Shown here in pieces: positions 11,001 through 21,247 of a stretch of DNA of 64,000 bases. Position 1 is the first letter of the stretch; each line of letters starts with the position of its first letter. Position numbers and translations under genes: made by a program. The stretch is from Alisma plantago-aquatica (taxonomy: Eukaryota > Streptophyta > Magnoliopsida > Alismatales > Alismataceae). The notes under the pieces were generated by a model. That model saw nothing but the letters and a program-made list of their open reading frames with translations, was not told where the DNA came from and did no database searches. The DNA lies in the NCBI GenBank assembly GCA_963693085.1, contig OY856413.1, forward strand, positions 748,550,056-748,614,055. Reading direction: 5' to 3'.

Positions 11001-12150
11001 ATAGCACAAGTTCCTTTAGCTGCAGCTCCTCTTCGATCCAAGTGCCCTTAGAGTTCTTCAGCCTTGTAATTGTGTTCGTCCTCCTTCTCATTTTGACAAT
11101 AGATTGGAAGTATTTAGTGTTAGAATCACCCAATTTAACCCAATCACAGTGCGCTTTCTGTTTCCACTCCAATTCCTCCATCCTCAGGAGGCCATCGAGC
11201 TCACATTGGAGCGCCACTGTCTCTTTTGCTATATCTTGATTGAAGTTGAGCGCCAATTGAAGTTGATTCCACTTGATCTTATTTCCAAGTTGTTCTTTCC
11301 TCAGATGGCACTTCTGTCGCATACTCCTGTCCCACGTCGTCGCCTTCCTCAGGAAATCGCGGCCAGCTTGGAGTAGAGGTACGTTGGTGTCCCAACTTTG
11401 TGAGATAAAGGGTTTGAATTCATTGATCTCTTCCCAGCGAGCAAAGGTGTGGGGAGCTCTCAGATGCTTGTGGCGCGGGGTAGCTTCTGAAACCAGCAAG
11501 GGGGCGTGGTCTGAGTTATTACGCTCAAGGACCTGAATCGGTTTGACAACATTTTGTTCAAGCCACAGGTCGTTGCCAAGGGCCCGGTCCAGGCGTTCAT
11601 GGAGCAAGCCTCGGCGGAATGTGGTGCGAGCTCCAACAGCACCAAGGTCGACCAGGTTGCACTGTGTCACGGCTTCAATGAAATCACGGCTATTCGACCT
11701 GTCGAAGGAAGTACTCCCGAACTTCTCACTTTGGTACATCACAACATTAAAATCACCCACTACTACCCATGGATGGGTAATGGAGGAGGAAAGCTCGGTT
11801 AGATGTTGCCAGAGGAAGCGTCTGCTGTGTTTGGTTGTGCCTCCGTAGACAAAGGTGTAGAGGAGGCGGTGATCGATCATACAATGGATGAACTGCTTGT
11901 GCGATGCGAAGATGTCGACATGGGTGTTTGCTTTCCATAACACCCAGATGCCCCCCGCAAATCTCACAGCTTCAACACGATGAGATTGCGCAAAGCCGAG
12001 CTTCTTGATCACCGAAGATGCTTTGGCGCCACTGCAGCGAGTTTCATACAGAGCAGCTACTGAAACTTTGTATTTCCTGGTAAGTTCTTTGACTGTGTTT
12101 TGGGTATCCTCGTCACAGATACCCTGGACATTCCAGCTTAGGATATTCAT
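8098..12150 (-). pseudogene. LINE1 ORF2: endonuclease, reverse transcriptase, zf-RVT, RNase H
   Basis: The frame from the ATG at 12150 to the TAA at 8098 is 1351 codons long with one internal stop (TGA, 9919-9921), so it is one mutation from open. The APE-type endonuclease fills about residues 1-225 (WNVQG at the start, YETRC, GDFN, SDHAPLL). The reverse transcriptase follows: APGPDG, LILIPK, LRPISL, KLDLMKAFD, GVKQGDPLSPY, and the catalytic FADD at about 676-679. The internal stop lies at about residue 744, just after the palm. Next come a zf-RVT zinc site (CTRC...HALHDC, about residue 1060) and an RNase H (VDTS, DGELRAI, LSDSSN, NKLADQLA), which keeps the four acidic positions. It would nick target DNA, prime on it and copy its own RNA. 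ORF1 overlaps its start by four bases. Confidence 0.92.
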
Positions 12151-13838
12151 CCAGCACCCCCGTCTAGAGTGGATGATCCCATTGCCTGCGCTTCCTTCTC
12201 GAGGTCCTGGAGTAGGGAGGTTTTACCTCGTTTCCTTGTGGAAGTCCTTGCCGGATCCCCGGCTTGGATGACCTTACGGTTACGAAGATGGATACCGTGA
12301 GAATTTTTGGCTGGGCTTCTGTACGATATGTAAGAAGCTTGGGGAGGGCCATGGGTACCAACATTGAACAGAGTAGATGGGATAGTGTGGGACTGTGTAA
12401 ATCTGCCAGCAATGACGTCGTCGCCTGAGGGTGTGACACTGGTGTGGGTGTTCTCTTTCTGGGCTTCCTGATCATTAGACGGTGGAGGTACTGCAGACGA
12501 CGTCGAGTCCATATGTTGTGCTTCGGGTACTTTACTTCTTGGGGCAGAGAGCTCTTTGCTTTGTTTCTTCTTCTGACGCCAGTCAATGCCAGTAACCCGT
12601 GCTGCAACTACATCCATGTCCAGCACTTCCGTGACTTCCTCGTCTTCCTCCTGTTCCAGCAAACCCTGGAAGCGATTGCGTGCCTGGGACGTATTCTTTT
12701 GGGTATTATTGTTTTGACCTTTCCGCGGTCTTCGGGGGATAGGTTGTGCATGAATAGCTTCCGAGAAACCCTCCCGGCGTTGGGTCGTTTCCGGGACGAT
12801 TCTGCCCGCCTCGACACTCGCTCTCCTCATATCGTTTTCTGTTTCAGCCTTCTTGGTGCAGTCCTTTTCTAGATGCCCCGCCTTGCCGCAGTGCAGGCAT
12901 ATGAAGGGGATGTTTTCATATTCGACTTTATATTTGATTCCGTCTACCAGTATGATCGGCACTAACGAGTTATGCATGTCTAGTTCGACTGCAATTCGGG
13001 CGAACCGGCCCCGTCGTTGGGACGACGTGTTCATGTCGACCTTCACTGTCTTCCCCAGTCGATTGCCGATTTCTTTGAGCAGAACTTCCTGGTAGAGGTG
13101 AATAGGAAGGTTAGGGATACGAGCCCAAGCCACCAACTTGGGGGGCGCCGCGATATCTGGGTTGAAACATGGAGACCACCGCTGGACCGTCAAGTAAGAA
13201 CTGAAAATAGGCCATGGCCCTCCCGCCAGGGCATTGATATAGTCCTCCTCGGATTGAAGTTGGACTAGGAAGAAGTCGTTAGCAACGTCTATGAGGTTGA
13301 AGCAGCCCACAGGTTTCCATAGCTTTGATATGCGATCCCGGAGGGTTAGATATCCAATCTCGCGAGAGAGAAGCTTGACGACCACGGTGAACTTCCAAGG
13401 ACGAAGCAGGACTTCCATGGCTTCATTCCGCACGCGGAAGGCTGGAAAACCTTGATCGGTTGACTGTTCGATGTCGGTGGGTTGAAGTTTTACGTCATTG
13501 TTCTCCGCGTCAATCTTTATAAAGTTGTGCGGGTTGTTTGGGGGACCCTTGCCCAGCGAATCCTTGTAGGATAGTCTGGTCGTCTGCAGCTGCACCGGGG
13601 AATCCTGTTGCGAGCCGCTCAACGGCGGAAAGGGACTGGAAAGAGCAGTCATATCTACGTCCATACGAGATTGCGTATGCGATGGAGGCGGGTTATCCGG
13701 CCCACTGCGTGCAAAGGTCAGGCTCAGCCCCGAGGGGCCGAGAGGGATAGAGTTCCTGCGCTGGGGAGGGTCCCCGTCTCCTTCATCTTCAAGATCGCCG
13801 CTGGTCGCCTTACCCGCAACCCTAGCCGCCTCCACCAT
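12147..13838 (-). CDS. LINE1 ORF1: DUF4283-like RNA-binding protein with zinc knuckle
   Basis: An intact 563-residue frame. Residues about 130-300 resemble the DUF4283 region of plant LINE and retro-gene ORF1 proteins (FTVVVKLL...ISKLWKP, then WPIFSSYLTVQRWSP and RIPNLPIHLY). A CCHC zinc knuckle follows at about 315-330 (CLHCGKAGHLEKDC). The C-terminal 200 residues are polar and low-complexity with basic runs (RPRKGQ, RKRGKTS). The expected role is to bind the LINE RNA in the ribonucleoprotein needed for retrotransposition. The start is the only ATG before the target duplication and lies 3 bases from it, so the true N-terminus may have been lost. The stop TGA shares ATGA with the ORF2 start. 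Confidence 0.88.
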   Translation of the reverse strand: MVEAARVAGKATSGDLEDEGDGDPPQRRNSIPLGPSGLSLTFARSGPDNPPPSHTQSRMDVDMTALSSPFPPLSGSQQDSPVQLQTTRLSYKDSLGKGPPNNPHNFIKIDAENNDVKLQPTDIEQSTDQGFPAFRVRNEAMEVLLRPWKFTVVVKLLSREIGYLTLRDRISKLWKPVGCFNLIDVANDFFLVQLQSEEDYINALAGGPWPIFSSYLTVQRWSPCFNPDIAAPPKLVAWARIPNLPIHLYQEVLLKEIGNRLGKTVKVDMNTSSQRRGRFARIAVELDMHNSLVPIILVDGIKYKVEYENIPFICLHCGKAGHLEKDCTKKAETENDMRRASVEAGRIVPETTQRREGFSEAIHAQPIPRRPRKGQNNNTQKNTSQARNRFQGLLEQEEDEEVTEVLDMDVVAARVTGIDWRQKKKQSKELSAPRSKVPEAQHMDSTSSAVPPPSNDQEAQKENTHTSVTPSGDDVIAGRFTQSHTIPSTLFNVGTHGPPQASYISYRSPAKNSHGIHLRNRKVIQAGDPARTSTRKRGKTSLLQDLEKEAQAMGSSTLDGGAG

Positions 13839-13841
13839 CGC

Positions 13842-14080
13842 CGTCAGTTCTTTGGTAAAACATTGACGTCGTATGTGAAATTTTGGAGGTAATTTTTTTG
13901 CACTGGAAAAATTGGATTTGGCGGATGATTTTAGGCATCAGTTGCTTAATGAGGAACTGACGCTAAATAAAAAGTGATACCCGTGTCTGGACACTCTTCA
14001 CAGATAGATGTCGGTTTGTGTATTAAACTGACGTTGTAGGTTTTGGGTGTCGGTTTCTTGTATACAACCGACACCTGTAA
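13842..14080. repeat. right subterminal palindromic repeats of the CACTA element
   Basis: Units at about 13844-13872 (the LINE1 target), 13935-13967, 14009-14037 and 14045-14078 each pair GTCRGTT with an inverted AACYGAC across a short loop. Confidence 0.8.
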
Positions 14081-14115
14081 GTGTGACGTTATAAGACATT
14101 TCTATAGTAGTGGTC

Positions 14116-14262
14116 ATGCAAGGAATAAGTACATGCATGCATCAAAAGTCATTAAAACCAAGGTAGGGTAGCAACCACTTGATCACCCAACCTCTTTGGT
14201 CAAAGAAAACATGGCACCCAACATGATATTGACCGCTACACCATGTCATCCAACACATAGCA
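14116..14262 (-). repeat. Athila LTR, distal part right of the CACTA element
   Basis: This sequence continues the LTR that stops at 3920. The end is placed at CA (14261-14262) because the sequence to its right starts to read as gypsy1 pol on the minus strand. Other CA dinucleotides nearby could also be the border. Confidence 0.45.
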
Positions 14263-14316
14263 ACCCTAGTATAAGAACAAATCATCTAACTCAACCTCCA
14301 TTGGTTGGATCATCTA

Positions 14317-15310
14317 CTATGTATCTAGATGACACTTCCTCAACATGGAGACGTGAAAGACATTGTGTAACCTACGCAACTCGGGCGGTAACTCCAACTT
14401 GTATGCCACCTTTCCAACACATGCTAAGATAGGGTATGATCTTATAAACCTAGGAGCCAACTTACCCTTCTTACCAAACCTCAGCACACCTTTCCAAGGG
14501 GAAACCTTAAGATACACCCGGTCCCCAAAGTATGTGACGGTTATCAGCATACAATTTCTATCTATCTTGGGCTGCCTTCAACTATTGTTGTATCACCTTG
14601 ATCTTCTTTGTAGTCTGTTGCACTAACTTAGGGCCCAAAGTTGATACTCTCATGTCTCATACTAACAAAGCAGTGATTGACAACATCTCCCATACAAAGC
14701 TTCATATGGTGCCATATATATGCTCCTCTGATAACTATTTTTATAGGCACACTCTATCGTACTCAGATGCACATCCCAACTTCCAAGAAACTACAAAACA
14801 CATGCCCTTAAAATATCTTCTAAGTATGTATGGTCCTTTCTAACTGACCATCTTTCTGTGGATGGAAAGCAGTGTTAAACCTCAGTTGTCTCCCTAAAGT
14901 TGTATGTAGAAGTTCCCAAAAATGACTTGTAAATTATGGACCTCTGCCAGACACTATGGTCACTGGAATACCATGTAGGCAAATCATCTCATCAACGCAT
15001 ATCTATGCCAACTTCTATGTTGTATACATTGTCTTGACAAGAAGGAAGTGAACTGTCTTGGTCAACCTGTCAATTACCACCCAATGGAATCATGACCTTT
15101 GGTTTTCCTAGGAAAACCAACCACAAAGTCCATAGTGATATGATCCCATTTCCACTGTGATGTCGGCAAAGGTTGCAATGTCCATGTAGGTTTTTGATGC
15201 TCTACCTTGACCTACTGACAGACTGGACACTTAGCAACAAACTCTGCCACATCACACTTGAGACCTGATCACCAATACATATCCTTCATATTATGGTATA
15301 TCTTGGTACT
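14317..15310 (-). pseudogene. gypsy1 integrase relic
   Basis: Reading down the minus strand: part of the HHCC zinc region near 15270-15200 (AEFVAKCPVCQ), the core start (WKWDHITMDFV), GRGPQFTSHFWE, then PYEALYGRCC, and the C-terminal module in the open piece 14550-14317 (VYLKVSPWKGVLRFGKKGK, SMLRKC). The family's second catalytic Asp precedes RGPQF; here it has become Gly (SGRGPQF). Several stops and shifts break the frame. The chromodomain expected next is not recognisable. Confidence 0.75.
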
Positions 15311-15779
15311 GTCGGGATGCGTCACGTACATCGAGGAATGAGCCTCCTCAAGTACCATCTTTCTTAGGAAATTAAAATCTAAAACCAATGTCCTATTATG
15401 AAAGCAAATTGACCCATAATCTGACTCATGGAAGCCATCGTGCTTCTTGCTGCTGAACTCTAACCTGATATTCTATATCATGATATCATCCTTCAGTCCA
15501 TCTCTGATCTACTGCATCAAGGTAGGCTTCACTTGCAACTGTAGTAGCAATCCTTCCAATAAAGATACTTCCAACTTTACATTCATCTAGTGAAGCAATA
15601 CCAAAATTTCTCGCTTGTGGCACACCATAGAGTGTAATTGTGCCTTATCTACAGATAATGACAAAGATGATTTCCTTCTCAAAGTATAATCTACCACTTA
15701 TTCTCCTTGCATGGATGGTAGTCTATCATACAATCATAATATTTGATCAACTCCATCCATCTCCTCTACCTCATGATCA

Positions 15780-16900
15780 GATCCTACTTTGATAAAATAT
15801 ACTGAGGTTCTTATAGTCGGTGAAGATCTGACACTTCTCCCCATAAAGGAAATGCCTCCAAATCTTCAGGGCATGAACCACTACTGCTAGCTCTAGATCA
15901 TGTATCAGGTAGTTCTCCTCGTGTTTCTTAAGCTGTGTAGAGCAATCACATTCTTATCCTAAATCAGCATGCATCCCAATTCGTTCTTCGACGCATCATA
16001 AAAGACGATGCAACCTTTCCCTTGTTCTGGCAGCACTAACACTGGAGTATTGGTCAACTTCTCCTTCAACATTTCGAAAGAATATTGACACTTGGCTTCC
16101 CAGGCAAACGGAACACCTTTCCTACTCAACTAGGTTAGGAGTAATGCTACAGCACTGAAATTCTTGATGAATCTCCTATAGTAACTAGCCAAACCTAAGA
16201 AACTTCAGACCTCCATCGGTGTCTTAGGATGCTCCCATTCCAGCACAGACTCTACCTTCTTTAGGTATACACACACACCCTTAGCAGATATAACACAAAG
16301 AAAAGACACCTCAAACAATCAAAACTCACACTAGTTGAACTTAGCATACAACTTGTGATGCCTCAACAATGTCAACGCCTGGCATAGGTGTTGTTCATGC
16401 TACTAACTGTCCCTGGAATATATCAAGATTTCATCGATGAATACAACTACAAACTCATCCAGATATGGTTTGAACACCTATTTATCATATCCATGAAAGT
16501 TGATGATGCATTCGTTATCCCAAACAGCATAACCACAAACTCATAGTGAACATACCTAGTCCTAAAAGTATACTTGGGTATGTCATAAGCCTTGATCCTC
16601 AACCAGTGGTAACCTGACCTCAGATCTATCTTCCAGAACATTGTAGAACCTCTCAATTGGTCAAAAAGGCCATCTATCCTTGGAAACAGATACTTGTTTT
16701 TTATCATGACCTTGTTCAACTTTCAGTAGTCTATACAAAGCCTCATAGAACCATCCTTCTTCTTCACAAACAACATGGGAGCACCCCAAGGGGAAGTGCT
16801 TGATCAGATGAAACCCTTCTCCAACAACTCCTGCAACTGCTTCTTTAATTCCTGCATCTCTGTTGGTGCCATCATGTAAGATTCTTGTGGTATGGGTTGC
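15780..16900 (-). pseudogene. gypsy1 reverse transcriptase and RNase H relic
   Basis: The open piece 16719-16447 has the RT finger/palm ([48 protein letters not shown]). Just below it the catalytic box reads FIDEILIYS near 16440-16415, so the second Asp of the expected IDD is now Glu. RNase H follows around 16030-15780 with stops and frameshifts. An enzyme with this box would not be expected to work. Confidence 0.75.
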
Positions 16901-17178
16901 GTTCTAGGAACAATATTGATCTCAAAATCAATCTCTCTAGGAGTTGGGCACCAGGAAAACCCTCATGAAAGACATCTTCAAACTCATGCACTACATGTAC
17001 CTCTTGGATACTATGACTTCTCCTCTTAGTATCCACAACATGTGCCAAGAAAGCCTCACATCACTGTCTCATCAACCTCTCTGCTATCACAGCTGACATC
17101 AAACACGTAGGAAGAATCTTCCTATCTCCTTAGAAAGTCCAAGAAACATCTCCATCACAAAACATCACCACCTTAGAA

Positions 17179-17436
17179 CTACAAAATTAAAACAACCATA
17201 TACTTCTCCAAGGTATCCATCCTTATGATCACATCAGATCCATGCATGTCAAGTGGCATAAGTTCCACTTGAATGTTACATCCCGAGAAAGAAAGAACGT
17301 AAGAAGAACACACCTCCTGCAACTCGGCAGAACCAACTAAAGGGGTTTCTAGCCGAAGACTATCAAATATACTACAAGCATGTATATAACAACTACTTAT
17401 CTCCTCTCTGGTGATAAAAGAGTGTGTCGCAACCAA
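17179..17436 (-). pseudogene. gypsy1 aspartic protease relic
   Basis: The piece has VATHSFI, the LRLETPL stretch and MDTLEKY near its end, matching the retropepsin segment of gypsy2 at 41439-42130. The Asp-Ser/Thr-Gly motif that should precede ATHSFI is not recognisable. A short fragment of the gag-pol polyprotein, not functional. Confidence 0.65.
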
Positions 17437-17664
17437 AATAGATATGAAAGAAGAAGAAGATTATAAGTCAAAATGAAATAGTTCCATCTTATATGTCACG
17501 ACCCATGGATTGACCACTCCCTCTGGATGACTCATAGCGTAGAATCCAGTTATCGCCTATTGTCGTCCTCATCCTCTGCTAGTTGGTCCAGATGATCCCA
17601 CTTGTGACGCCTAATCACATTTTATTCCACCACCACTGTTGAATTATTGTTTCTACAAACCTTG

Positions 17665-19191
17665 CTAAATCTGCCTTAGTGGTTGTGTCACTTCCTCATA
17701 CTTCATAGGGAAAAACAACTTTGTATGCCTAATATGTCCACACCTAACATAGGTTTTAGCCTCATACCATGGCCTAGATGGCCCTGTCACTAACATTGAT
17801 GGGGCATTATGGGATCCTATAGTCGCAAAACTACAACCTTTGGCCTTATTCAAGGACCACTGTGAAGGTACTTCTGATCTTGTCTTAGAAAAATTTGACC
17901 TCTGTGCGAGTGCAGTGATGAAAACATTGGCTTCTTGAAGCCACCAAATGACTATCCTTGGAACTTACTAACCTCTTCTTAGTGTTGGCTTCACACCTCT
18001 CGATAGCATACCTCTCAATCTCCTTACCAACTCCATGAAGGTTGAGAACCTCTCCTTATTTTCTAAAGTTGACACTATTGTAGTCAACTCTATGCTCAGA
18101 CCCTTCCCAAACATGTGGATCCTCTCCTTCTCTGTCACCTCCATGTGAGGGAAGAACCTCAAAAGCTTAATAGACTTTGCCTCATACTCATTGATGGTCA
18201 TCGAGCCCTGACATATCTTCTCAAACTAAGCAATCTTCTCATCCAAGTACGTATTAGGGAAGTAACGGCTCACAAACTCTCACCAAACCTCTTCCCAACC
18301 TATCACAACTCCAGGTCTCTTCTCATCCTCTATGACCAACTAATGGCTAGCACTGCCCTTCAATAGATAAATAGTGTGTTTCACATTGTCCTCCTCTAAG
18401 ATGTTCAGGATCTTAAATGCCTTATCAAACTCGATTAACCACATGTTAGTGTCTGTTGGGTCTATTGTACCTGCATACTCGATTGCTCCAACACGTCTCA
18501 ATCGTTCAAACATCTTTGGGAGCCCTTAGATTCTGCATTAGGGACGGCAACCTCAAAATATCCATAGACTTTGCCTCATACCTGTTGATGGTCATTGAGC
18601 CCTGACATATCTTCTCAAATTGAGCTATCTTCTCATCCAAGTACATCTCAGGGAAGTAATGACTCACAAACTCTTGCCAAAACTCTTCCCAACCTATCAC
18701 AACTCTAGGTCTCTTATCCTTCTCTATGGCCCGCTAGTGGCTAGCACTGTCCTTCAACAGATAAACAATGTGTTTCAAATTGTCCTCCTCTAGGATGTTC
18801 AGGATCTTAAACGCCTTATCGAGCATTATTAACCACATTTTAGTTTTCGTCAGGTCTATTGTACCTGCATAATAGATCACTCTAACACGTATCAATCGTT
18901 CAAACATCTTTGGGAACCCTTAGATTTCATATTAGGGACAACCCTAGCTTGGGGTATGGGTGCTTTATCTGCAAATTGTGTAATCGTGGCCATTAGTTGT
19001 CCAAATATGGACTGGAACGTTGGATTGGCCATGGTTGTCGGGTCGAACTGAGGCACTGCAGGCTGCTCTGGCCCTATCTCAGGCACTCCATCATCATGTG
19101 TCTGCCTCCTAGAACCACCTCGTGGCATGATGTAGCTACTCTTTCCATGTTCTTCACATTCTCCAGACATATTTGCATAAGTATAAGCCAT
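17665..19191 (-). pseudogene. gag: gypsy1 gag relic with internal duplication
   Basis: The gag begins near 19191 (MAYTYANMSGECEEHG), 76 bases from the primer-binding site. The capsid core (EFVSHYFP, EKIAQFEKICQGSMTI, RYEAKSM) appears at 18700-18506 and again, in a second copy, at about 18300-17968. A zinc-knuckle remnant (VRCGHIRHTKLFF) is at about 17755-17715, with two of its metal ligands changed. Stops and frameshifts are frequent. Confidence 0.75.
18150..18920 (-). repeat. in-frame tandem duplication (about 393 bp) inside gypsy1 gag
   Basis: AATCGTTCAAACATCTTTGGG occurs at about 18502 and 18895, and GACTTTGCCTCATAC at about 18170 and 18564; every shared word is 393-394 bases apart. The two copies are about 90 % alike by eye. 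A 393-base unit is 131 codons, so the duplication would have kept the frame. Confidence 0.85.
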
Positions 19192-19266
19192 GATGAGGTA
19201 TGTTAGATTACATAAGAACAGACAAAAAGCTCTAAGTCCTATGTCCCTATAGACTCAATGAATCTA

Positions 19267-19279
19267 AGCTCTGATACCA
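19267..19279 (-). promoter_or_regulatory. primer-binding site of gypsy1 (initiator tRNA-Met type)
   Basis: The reverse complement TGGTATCAGAGCT matches the initiator methionine tRNA 3' end. It lies 7 bases from the LTR edge at 19287. Confidence 0.88.
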
Positions 19280-19440
19280 ACTAAAATGTGACACGTCGTC
19301 ACACTAAACGATATTACTCAAAATAAAACATGTGATCAACTACTAACTAATCACGTAGCCAGAAAAGAGGAATAATTAAAATCAAATTAACATCATAAAC
19401 ATGTCCAGGAACATTTACATAAAGGACCAACCTCTTTCAT

Positions 19441-19580
19441 AAGATCATATACCATATTAGGTATTTACATGCATTTCCAGTGGCATCAGCCACAACCTGT
19501 ATCAATGTTTTGTAAATCATATACCATACCAGGTACTTACATGCATTTCCAATGGCATCAACCACAAAAGCATATAGTTC
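19441..19580. repeat. 74-bp tandem duplication in the gypsy1 LTR
   Basis: ATCATATACCATA begins at about 19444 and again at about 19518, followed in both by TTACATGCATTTCC and GGCATCA. The copies differ at a few positions. Confidence 0.8.
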
Positions 19581-21081
19581 CACATATACATGCCATTTAC
19601 AACCATAGGCATTCTTCCAAAAACTTGTGTAGATGTGCATATCACATACAAAACATCCCTTGCTCGGACCTGAAAGTACAGGGAAGAATCTAGGACACTA
19701 CTAACTACAAGCCAACCTTTAGCTCCTACTTCTCTCCAAGCTGATCTTCCTCAACACCTCAAACCTGACGATGTTGTTGCCAACCATCTAAAAAGATGTG
19801 GTGACCCATGAGGTGAGACCAATGTCCCAGCGAGAGAGATAACTCTCGACAATGGTTATTGATTATGGTAGGTTATATAATTAAGCATATCTAAGGAGAT
19901 TAAATAAGTTAAATAGATAAGCATAGCAGTAGGTATGACTAACAAGGTATATAAAAGAATAGATAGAACTGTCATTTACTAAGAAATTAACTACTCTAAC
20001 TGCATCATATAACAACTAGCAGTATAAGAAATAAGGTAAGGGCTAACAACCAATATGAATTGCCTTTGACCCTTTACAGATATACTACATGGTTGTATTA
20101 TGTCTTTTTTAAACCATGGAAATTTCGAGTCGTACCGCCCAAAGTCCAATTGACCATGTGAAGTCACAATCAATTCTGTATAAGATCTAGGAGAGTTGTA
20201 ATCCTATGATCTCTTCCCCTTGGTCAGTACAAGTCAACTATAGTGACATATTTGTCAATCTGTCTATAGTGACATATAGTCAAGTTGCTAACACCTAGTC
20301 CTCCCTTGGTACAGGTCACAACACTAGACACTAGGGTATACAAAATCCTATCATCTGAGGTACAAACGTTGCTTTCCTCAATCACATCACATGCAAATTA
20401 TTTGAGACACAGCCTCAAACATTCTCAATCTGAGGCATGACCACATCCATCCTCCATAGCCTTGGAATCGAGATATCAAGGACACACAGTCTCTTGCACC
20501 CGCCATACTCAACTGCATGCGCTTCGAGTTTCTCTTAGGAATACTCATTTCCCCAACCAGCAAGTCCAAACACTGAAATGGTTCTACAGTATAGGGCACT
20601 ACATGATTTGATTAGTCATGCCAATTGGGTGAATGAAGGTTGCATCAAAAAAGTGGACATACAAACCTTAATTCATTTCTAATAAGCATATATGTATAAC
20701 AACTCCAGAATATATAAAATGTATGAGACATAATTCTTAATTTCAACATCACATGGTACTATCTCATTATCATTCATGAGACTATACTTGTCACCACACC
20801 ATCACAAGATCTAAATCCTTGTCACATCATGAAGAGGGTCACACCTCCATTAGGGCTCAACCATGCCAAAAGGTCATTAAGACCATCATATCATTCCTTG
20901 TAAGAACATCATCATCTTTCTGACTTTATAACAAGGCTCAACAAACCATCACCATACATGTGATACACAGGTTTAGCATAACATAGCAATAAGATGCTTA
21001 TGATGTTCATATAGAAGAATATTAGGGTTACAACAACATTGACAGAGTATTTTGTCATCATACGAATCATACAATAAATCT

Positions 21082-21098
21082 AAGTATGATCATCATTA
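21082..21098. repeat. LINE2 target-site duplication, left copy
   Basis: AAGTATGATCATCATTA is repeated exactly at 29261-29277, after the poly-A of LINE2. Confidence 0.95.
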
Positions 21099-21247
21099 AG
21101 TAGTGTTATTCACAACCTATCTCCCCTGTACGCTAACCCTTACCACTCTAGTGATTAGGAAAGCAATGGTGGGTTTCCCTTTCTCCCGTGTAGTCATCTC
21201 TCTTGTAGATTCAAGGAGGGCTAGGTCTTTGTGGTCTCAGTCTCAGG

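Larger units (their letters stand above)
8082..13841 (-). mobile_element. L1-type LINE ('LINE1'), nearly intact
   Basis: A 5.76 kb non-LTR retrotransposon on the minus strand with ORF1 (12147-13838), ORF2 (8098-12150), a poly-A tail (poly-T at 8079-8088 on the plus strand) and 12-bp target duplications. Only 3 bases precede the ORF1 ATG and about 9 bases separate the ORF2 stop from the poly-A, so both untranslated regions are nearly absent. The missing 5' UTR suggests 5' truncation on insertion, unless the ORF1 ATG used here is internal to a longer ancestral ORF1. Confidence 0.93.
3921..14112. mobile_element. CACTA (En/Spm) transposon, non-autonomous
   Basis: The element starts CACTACTACAGAATAGGCC and ends TCTATAGTAGTG, giving inverted termini that begin CACTACTA, and is flanked by GTC on both sides. 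Both ends carry arrays of palindromic subterminal repeats. Removing the nested LINE (8082-13841) and its target duplication leaves about 4.4 kb. No transposase (TNPA/TNPD-like) reading frame is visible in that 4.4 kb, so it would depend on an autonomous relative. The interior is AT-rich with several simple and tandem repeats. Confidence 0.92.
1..14262 (-). mobile_element. Athila-lineage Ty3/gypsy element, 5' part
   Basis: The minus strand reads, from high to low coordinates, an LTR, a tRNA-Asp-type primer-binding site, a short leader and a gag gene that runs off the left edge. Order and primer type are those of the Athila/Tat branch of Ty3/gypsy elements. Protease, RT, RNase H and integrase would lie outside the window. 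The LTR is interrupted by a CACTA transposon (3921-14112). The right LTR end at about 14262 is an estimate: to its right the sequence reads as the 3' pol end of gypsy1, so this element probably inserted there. Confidence 0.8.
19287..21098 (-). repeat. gypsy1 5' LTR, U5-proximal part
   Basis: The LTR edge is TGTGACACG at 19287 (plus-strand view) and the segment runs to the LINE2 insertion. The minus strand at about 19860-19800 reads GAGTTATCTCTCTCGCTGGG...TCTCACC...CATGGG, clearly similar to the gypsy2 LTR at 39538-39594. The joined LTR (with 29278-31296) is about 3.8 kb. It contains a tandem 74-bp duplication. The short ORFs here lack recognisable motifs. Confidence 0.8.

Noticed and set aside
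8381..11848. Several plus-strand ORFs of 70-200 codons opposite LINE1
   Set aside because: They are shadows of the minus-strand LINE1 ORF2, which has all the domain evidence.
3921..14112. Host gene captured by the CACTA element (transduplication)
   Set aside because: The only long coding regions inside are those of LINE1, which has its own target duplication and poly-A; the remaining CACTA interior shows no exon-like sequence.
19267..19279. Partial tRNA-Met gene (also at 40060)
   Set aside because: Only the 13 bases complementary to the tRNA 3' end are present, next to an LTR edge; these are primer-binding sites.
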